Shown: positions 57,943 to 64,000 of the stretch, one piece after another | Layout: each line of letters opens with the position of its first letter | How positions within the stretch are numbered: the first letter of the stretch is position 1 | NCBI RefSeq assembly: GCF_040869045.1 | Contig: NC_090319.1 | Location: forward strand, 282,941,693 to 283,005,692 | From: Eurosta solidaginis | Lineage: Eukaryota; Arthropoda; Insecta; Diptera; Tephritidae | Direction of reading: 5' to 3' | Length of the DNA stretch: 64,000 nt | Position numbers and translations under genes: made by a program | Notes under the pieces: generated by a model | Told to the model about the DNA's origin: nothing | The model's input: the letters and a program-made list of their open reading frames with translations, nothing else | The model's database searches: none

Positions 57943-59993
57943 TTTTTATTATGATAGGACGATGTCTTGAACTCGTCAACATTAATTAGAGATCTTCAAA
58001 GTATATAATAATAAAAAAACCTAACTAAAAGTCGGCCGCTACCATTGCTTGCGAAAATCGAGGGCGTTTTTTTGTTTTCAATAAATTGCTTATTTTATAT
58101 AAAATCTACCTTTTTGTATCAATTACGTTATTTTTTTTGCTAAAATTTTCGCTAAACTGTTCGACGATTAATTTCATGTAGTATGTATGTATGTAGTTGT
58201 GTGTACAAATTAGATTTTCACAATCACTTTCGCTTGCATGTCAACATGGCGTATGAGTGACAAAGCGCAAAGCGCCTAAATAATTGGCTCTAATAATGGA
58301 AGCCACTTAAACGTACAACAAATATCTTTGTGTCTGCATAAAAAGCTCGTGTCAATGAACAAGCTTACTTATATACATATGTGCATATGTTTATGAAGTC
58401 CACCGAGCTGCTGTCACTTGCTAAAAGGGGCGGCCATATTAGACAGTGATTGTCAGCCATTCAGCCGGTTTCATTCAAATTTAAATTTTCGTAATTCACT
58501 TTTTTACCGCTACACATTATGCTTGTATGCCTCGTGTGTTATAATGCGTTTTTTTCGGCGCTTTGGTCTTCTTGTCGCTCAAATTAATTAATATGCTTAA
58601 TGTGTCGCCATATTAGACGACAAGAGTAGCTAAATTTCAAGGCGGAAGAAACCGCGTGCATACATACATACAAACCCTTCTAATTTTGTATCAATGCAAA
58701 TTCTATGAAACGCGTTACAATGAAAACAAACAGATTTAAGCCGAACTATTTTTTTCTTGCATAGCTTACAATGTAGCTCCCAATATAAGTTGATGAGACA
58801 CCTGCCATTTTATATAAAGCAGCATTGAAAAAATATATAAAAAGTAAATGTGCGCTGTGTGTGCAGAGGGAAAAATTAGCTGGTTTATGTTTTCAATAAA
58901 CATTAATTTTTGTGTGGTCGCTTTCAAGCTAATTTTGCTTTTTTCTAGCTATCTTTTGGAGACAACAATAAATTTTCAATTATAAAAATATGCCAAAAAT
59001 GTGCTTTAATAAAGAAAAAAATATTGACAAATTTACTTTTAACTAAAAATTTAAATACCAAGAAAAACATCATGCTAATTTCTAGGAAATTATTAAAATA
59101 CTATGTTTCAAATTTGTTTATGAATAACTTCAAATAACACTTTTTTATGTTGTTGCTTGGCACTTGCACAAAACATGCGAGTAAATAATTTGTAGTGACG
59201 TGAAGCAGCGATTAGCACCGTCAAGCGTAAATGCTCATTATTCAGGGTGGTCATCCAAAGGCACTGGCACTAGAATTTACACGCATTTGAAATTGATTGA
59301 TTGAAATGGAGCGGTGAGAAAAAGTACTTTTTATGCGTATGGCGCTTCGTAGTAAAAAATTTTTTCGTCAGCTATTTTATTTAGGTAAATCATATTTTTA
59401 CTAGGAATTACGAATTTTTGTTTTTAAATAAATAAAAACATCTCAATAAAAAGGGCTGTTCAAAAGTTTTTATATTGAAGTGGAAATCACAATACATATA
59501 CAAAATTATAAGTGCGCTGAAACTTTTTTAAATTTAAAAAAATGCTACAATATTTTTGAAAAATTTGTTGTTGTCAATTTGTTAGTGTAAACTTGAATAT
59601 CATACCGAAGTGCCATGGCTTCATATTGAAGAGCTTTTTCGTTGCCCTTTCATATGAAATTCAAGCCATATGAGAGTGATATAAACATCTTTTTTATATT
59701 CAAAGCGTGAATTTGTATCTGTGCCTATTCTTCAGGGCAAAACAAAAACAAAAGTGCTATAAGTGTATATGGGTTGAGCAGCTCTGTCAATAAACCGCAA
59801 AAGGAAAATTCTCTATGGTTTGAAAAATAATATATCCCAAATAAGTCAAAGGTTATTCACAATATGAGAAAAGTTTGGGGCCAGACTTCGAAAAATATTC
59901 GTCTTTTTACAAGCGTTCTAACCGATCGTCAACCCCAAAAGGTTTACATTTTCTGAAGTGTATCCAAATTTTTCGTTGTTAGATTTTTTTATT
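57943..59993. other. AT-rich DNA
   Basis: Nothing recognised. 'gccatattagac' occurs twice (about 58434 and 58607). Confidence 0.4.
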
Positions 59994-60137
59994 CAACATT
60001 TTTGTTGTTGACATAACTAAATAAAATAAAACTGTATTGATGTTTTTCGAAATTCGAAATTTTTATTTCTTCAAATTTCGAAAAAATATAAACTTAGTAT
60101 TTTTTTATTCATTTATGTCAACGAAAAAAATGTTTAA
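59994..60137. repeat. Small palindromic element
   Basis: The outer arms (59994-60033 and 60099-60137) and a nested palindrome around tttcgaaattcgaaa (60043-60086) make a ~144-bp hairpin-forming unit. Confidence 0.5.
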
Positions 60138-60640
60138 TTAAAAAAAAATTCTGAAAAAATTCAAGAGAAGAAGAGCAGCAACTTTTATTTTAGTTTTTAT
60201 ATGCATTGAGTGCAGATAGTTGAAGCCGTATTGATGAGTTTATTTTTTTAGGTTGATTCGCGTAATACCACCGAAAGATACCCATTTTCAATATTCCATT
60301 TCGTTTCGGTTATGTTTCAGAAGAGTAAGAGAAAATTAAATGTCTCAATTTGAGTGTTTGGGAGAGTTGCGTATCAAAAAGTGCACTTACGGTTTTGAGA
60401 TGCATCTCAATTGAGTTTGAACAAAAATGCTTTTAGGAAGGATAAATGCAGAAATTGTTGTTGAGCTCATTAGCTTTATAGCTACTGAGCTTGTTCAACA
60501 CATTTGTCGACCTAACCTATACCATGTGAATCCGATTGAAATTAATGTTATCGTACACTTGTTAGTTATCGGGGCCTTGACAATCTGATGTTGCTGACAT
60601 AAGGAGGAGAAGTAGGGTGGTGAGATCAACACGAAGATTC

Positions 60641-60712
60641 AACGTGGTCATAGAAATTCGTTCTCGAGATAGTCGGGCCTGTACCTTAAGGTGCTAGTAC
60701 CGGTATATTCAG
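60641..60712 (+). repeat. CAA-tail short element, fragment
   Basis: It aligns with about 43775-43850: 'cgtggtcatagaaattcgttctcgagatagtcgggcctgtaccttaaggtgct' shares most positions with the full copy. Confidence 0.65.
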
Positions 60713-60776
60713 GAAAAGAACTTGAAAATCACTCACAATCACTTCACAAAAAAAAAACAAAAACAAAAAAAAAAAA

Positions 60777-62400
60777 CAAGTAAGGAAGGCTAAGTTCGGG
60801 TGTAACCGAATATTACATACTCAGCTAAGAGCTTTGGAGACAAAATTAGGGAAAGTCACCATGTAGGAAAATGAACCTAGGGTAACCCTGGAATGTGTTT
60901 GTATGACATTGGTATCAAATGGAAGGTATTAAAGAGTATTTTAACAGGGAGTGGGCCATAGTTCTATAGGTGGACGCCATTTCGGGATATCGCCATAAAG
61001 GTGGACCAGGGGTGAATCTAAAATGTGTTTGTACGATGTGGGTATCAAATTAAAGGTATTAATGACGGTTTTAAAAGGGAGTGACCCTTAGTTGTACATG
61101 TGAAGGCGTTTTCGAGATATCGACCAAAATGTGGAACAGGGTGACCCAGAACATTATCTGTTGGGTACCGCTAATTTAGTTATATATGTAATACCACGAA
61201 CAGTATTCCTGTCAAGATTCCAAGGGCTTTTGATTTCGCCCTGCAGAACTTTTTCATTTTATTCTACTTAATATGGGAGGTGTCACACCCATTTTACAAA
61301 GTTTTTTTTTAAGTTATATTTTGCGTCAATAAACCAATCGAATTACAATGTTTTATCCCTTTTTTCATATTTGGTATAGAATTATGGCATTTTTTTCATT
61401 TTTCGTAATTTTCGATATCGAAAAAGTGGGCGTGGTTATAGTCGGATTTCGGCCATTTTTTATGCCAGATAAGTACGTGAACTAAGTTTAGTAAAGATAT
61501 ATCGATTTTTGCTCAAGTTATCGTGTTAAGGGCCGAGCGGATGGACAGACGGTCGACTGTGTACAAAAACTGGGCGTGGCTTCAACCGATTTCGCCCTTT
61601 TTCACAGAAAACAGTTATCTGGAATCTATGCGCCTACCAAATTTCACAAGGATTGGTAAATTTTTGTTCGACCTATGGCATTAAAAGTATCCTAGACAAA
61701 TTAAATGAAAAAGGGCGGAGTCACGTCCATTTTGAAATTTTCTTTTATTTTTGTATTTTGTTGCACCATATCATTACTGGAATTGAATGTTGACATAATT
61801 TACTTATATACTGTAAAGATATTAATTTTTTTGTTAAAATTTGACTTAAAAAAATATTTTTTAAAAGTGGCCGCGGTCGTTCTGCGATTTTGCTAATTTT
61901 TATTAAGCATACATATAGTAATAGGAGTCACGTTCCTGCCAAATTTCATCATGATACCTTCTTTTACAAGTGGGCGGTGCCACGCCCATTGTCCACGATT
62001 TTAATAATTTTCTATTCTGCGTCATAAGTGCAACTCACCTACCAAGTTTCATCGCTTTACCCGTCTTTGGTAATGAATTATCGCACTTTTTCGGGTTTTC
62101 GAAATTTTCGATATCGGAAAAGTGGGTGTGGTTATAGTTCGATTTCGTTCATTTTAAATAGCGATCTGAGATGAGTGCCCAGGAACCTACATACCAAATT
62201 TCATCAAGTAACCTCAAAATTTACTCAAGTTATCGTGTTTACGGACGGACGGACGGACATGCCTAAATAAATTTCTTTTTTCGCCCAGATCATTATGATA
62301 TATAGAAGTCTATATCTATTTCGATTAGTTTATGCCGTTACGAATTGCCGTTATGCGAACAAAGTTAATATACTCTGTGAGCTCTGCTCAGCTGAGTATA
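60777..62400 (+). repeat. Long 'TATACTCAGC' repeat, copy B
   Basis: Starts 'caagtaaggaaggctaag', then the palindrome ttcgggtgtaaccgaa and catactcagct; ends agctgagtata. It contains two ~125-bp direct units (about 60866-61135: 'aatgtgtttgta...ggtatcaaat...gatatcg'), a (GGAC)n run and 'gtgggcgtgg' phrases. It lies in the opposite orientation to copy A and is about 0.5 kb longer. No protein is encoded. Confidence 0.75.
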
Positions 62401-64000
62401 ACAATAGAGCCTCAGCTACACTGAAGCATTCGCGATAGTTGATATGAAAAAATCGGAAAAAGACAAAAGATGAAAACTTCAAGAAAAACCAGCAACATGT
62501 AAGCAAGAAAAGATGATGGATGTTATCAGTGAAGGCATGAAGACTCTTTTTTTCTAAAGAAGTGATCTCGTGGATTTCTATTCAAATTAGTTAAATTTTT
62601 TGGAATTCTATTCAAACTATTATAATAGTAATGGAAACTGCCCATCTATGTATGGTCTTTCAATGGACAGTGCAAAACATTTATCTTGAAGAAATCCATG
62701 GGCATTAATATTAATTTATAGTATATTGAATTTAAAATTAAACAACGACGATATTGGGTAGTAGGAAGAGCCAAATTTCAATTATAATTAAGAAGACTTG
62801 AAGCGCTTATATAAATGTCAGATGGATTAAGTTGAGGTAATAAATGAAAATTTTAATTATATCATTTACAGCGAAAAATTAATACTATACGTATTTGTTA
62901 GTACAGAGACTGCTGATCGTAATACCACCCAATCTCAACTGCTGTTTCGAAAACGCCTTATCTGAGAAAATGTTTTAATAACGCACTATTTCAAAATTCG
63001 TTACGAAAGCATCCTAGCTCAGAATTCGGTTGTAAACCTCCTATCTCAGAATTTTTTCATAAACGCCCCAATAATTCAACATTATTTTGTAATTTTTTTC
63101 ATTTTGTGAAGAGATTTAGGTACGGAAATAAAGATTCTTTTTCTTCGTATTTAAAAATTAATTTTTTCTGTTAAAAAAAAAAACATCGAAAAATATTTAT
63201 TTTTTATTCGACTAACGATAATTAGTTTATAAGGTTGGACTGCCTTCGTGAAACAGTTTTAAATATATAATAATAATAAAAATTTCAATCAACACGTGGC
63301 TCTAAATTTGGAAAATTTTTTTGCCAATTATATATGCACATTTTGATTTTTATACATACAGCAGGGAACAAGAAAATAGCCGTGAAAATTTTAATCTAAT
63401 TTTTTTAATTAAATCCATTTTTTTATTTTTGATATTTTAAAGGAAACCCCTAATAATATTGCAATTGTGGCTATGAAAATCAATGTCAAATAGTGGAAAG
63501 TTCGAGAAAATTTTACGAAAATTTCGAACTTTTTGTTTAGAGTTTTCTGAACTTTTTTGATTTTGCAGTTTTTCGTCTACAATGGACAGGAATCTGAAAT
63601 TGGCTTTGATTTTTGAATTTTTTTTCCTAAGAATATTAAACATTTTCTTTCTTGAGATGATTGCAAACTTTATTTTTCAAATAAAAGCAAACAAGAAACG
63701 GAAAAAAATTGGCAAAAATCAGTCCGGGTTTTGAGGGACTTATATGTACTTTGTTATATTAAAATTGATTGGGCTCCAAAATTTTCGTCACATTTTCTCG
63801 ATTATTCAGATTGTTTTGAAAACGTTTTTGAGATTGGTTAACATAGTTCCAGTTTCAAAACGATACAAATTTTTTTCTTAAATTATCGAAAAGAAAGTTT
63901 AAAATTTTCGTAAACCTTTCTAGGGTATACGAATTTTGACGAAAACGTGTTTGTTATTGGTTGGCATAGTTTCAGTTACGAAATTTTAGAAGCTTTTTCA
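62401..64000. other. AT-rich end of window
   Basis: No gene, repeat family or RNA gene was recognised. Confidence 0.4.

Noticed and set aside
32082..64000. Missing upstream zfh1 exons (N-terminal fingers)
   Set aside because: I looked for Cys-x2-Cys/His finger codons on the minus strand and saw none that fit; the exons are probably beyond the window.

Overview
The window looks like nuclear DNA of a higher fly, most likely a tephritid fruit fly. Three intron-containing genes are of insect type, the background is AT-rich with long non-coding stretches, and many dispersed repeats are fly-like (Jockey-like and LOA-like LINEs, a tRNA-derived SINE, a hAT transposon). The species assignment is inference; no search was run.

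Host genes. All three are on the minus strand. (1) The 5' exons of a TMEM181 orthologue (7637 down to 6877); the rest lies off the left edge, beyond a pile of retrotransposons. (2) A complete CDC40/Prp17 splicing factor (13692 down to 10001, three exons, 577 codons). (3) The 3' exons of zfh1, a zinc-finger homeodomain repressor (32081 down to 28625). The zfh1 stop codon is a UAG followed in the same frame by another 229 open codons (28624 down to 27935), a strong candidate for stop-codon readthrough. Everything to the right of 32082 is probably zfh1 intron or upstream DNA; no further zfh1 exon was found there.

Mobile DNA, left to right. Positions 1-6232 hold three copies of one Jockey-like LINE with a (CAA)n tail. 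One is nearly full length with an 11-bp target duplication, and two neighbours lie in opposite orientations. A probable solo LTR is at 15179-15682 and a 5.1-kb, heavily mutated LOA-type LINE with an RNase H domain at 15825-20970. A tRNA-derived SINE family occurs about eight times. A second short family with a (CAA)n tail occurs four times. A 143-bp-arm foldback is at 39916-40217, a 5'-truncated LOA copy at 44714-45216, a TIR element at 47385-47658 and an internally deleted hAT at 55679-56619. Two long 'TATACTCAGC' repeats lie at 53709-54810 and 60777-62400.

The most unusual region is 49874-52777. It is an endogenous densovirus-like (Parvoviridae) insertion with hairpin-rich left DNA, a TATA box, overlapping NS1/NS2-type frames, a helicase remnant and, on the opposite strand, a capsid C-terminal remnant. 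It is flanked by 48-bp direct repeats and later broken by a SINE with a perfect 13-bp target duplication. It is described here as a broken genomic relic; no repaired sequence is given.
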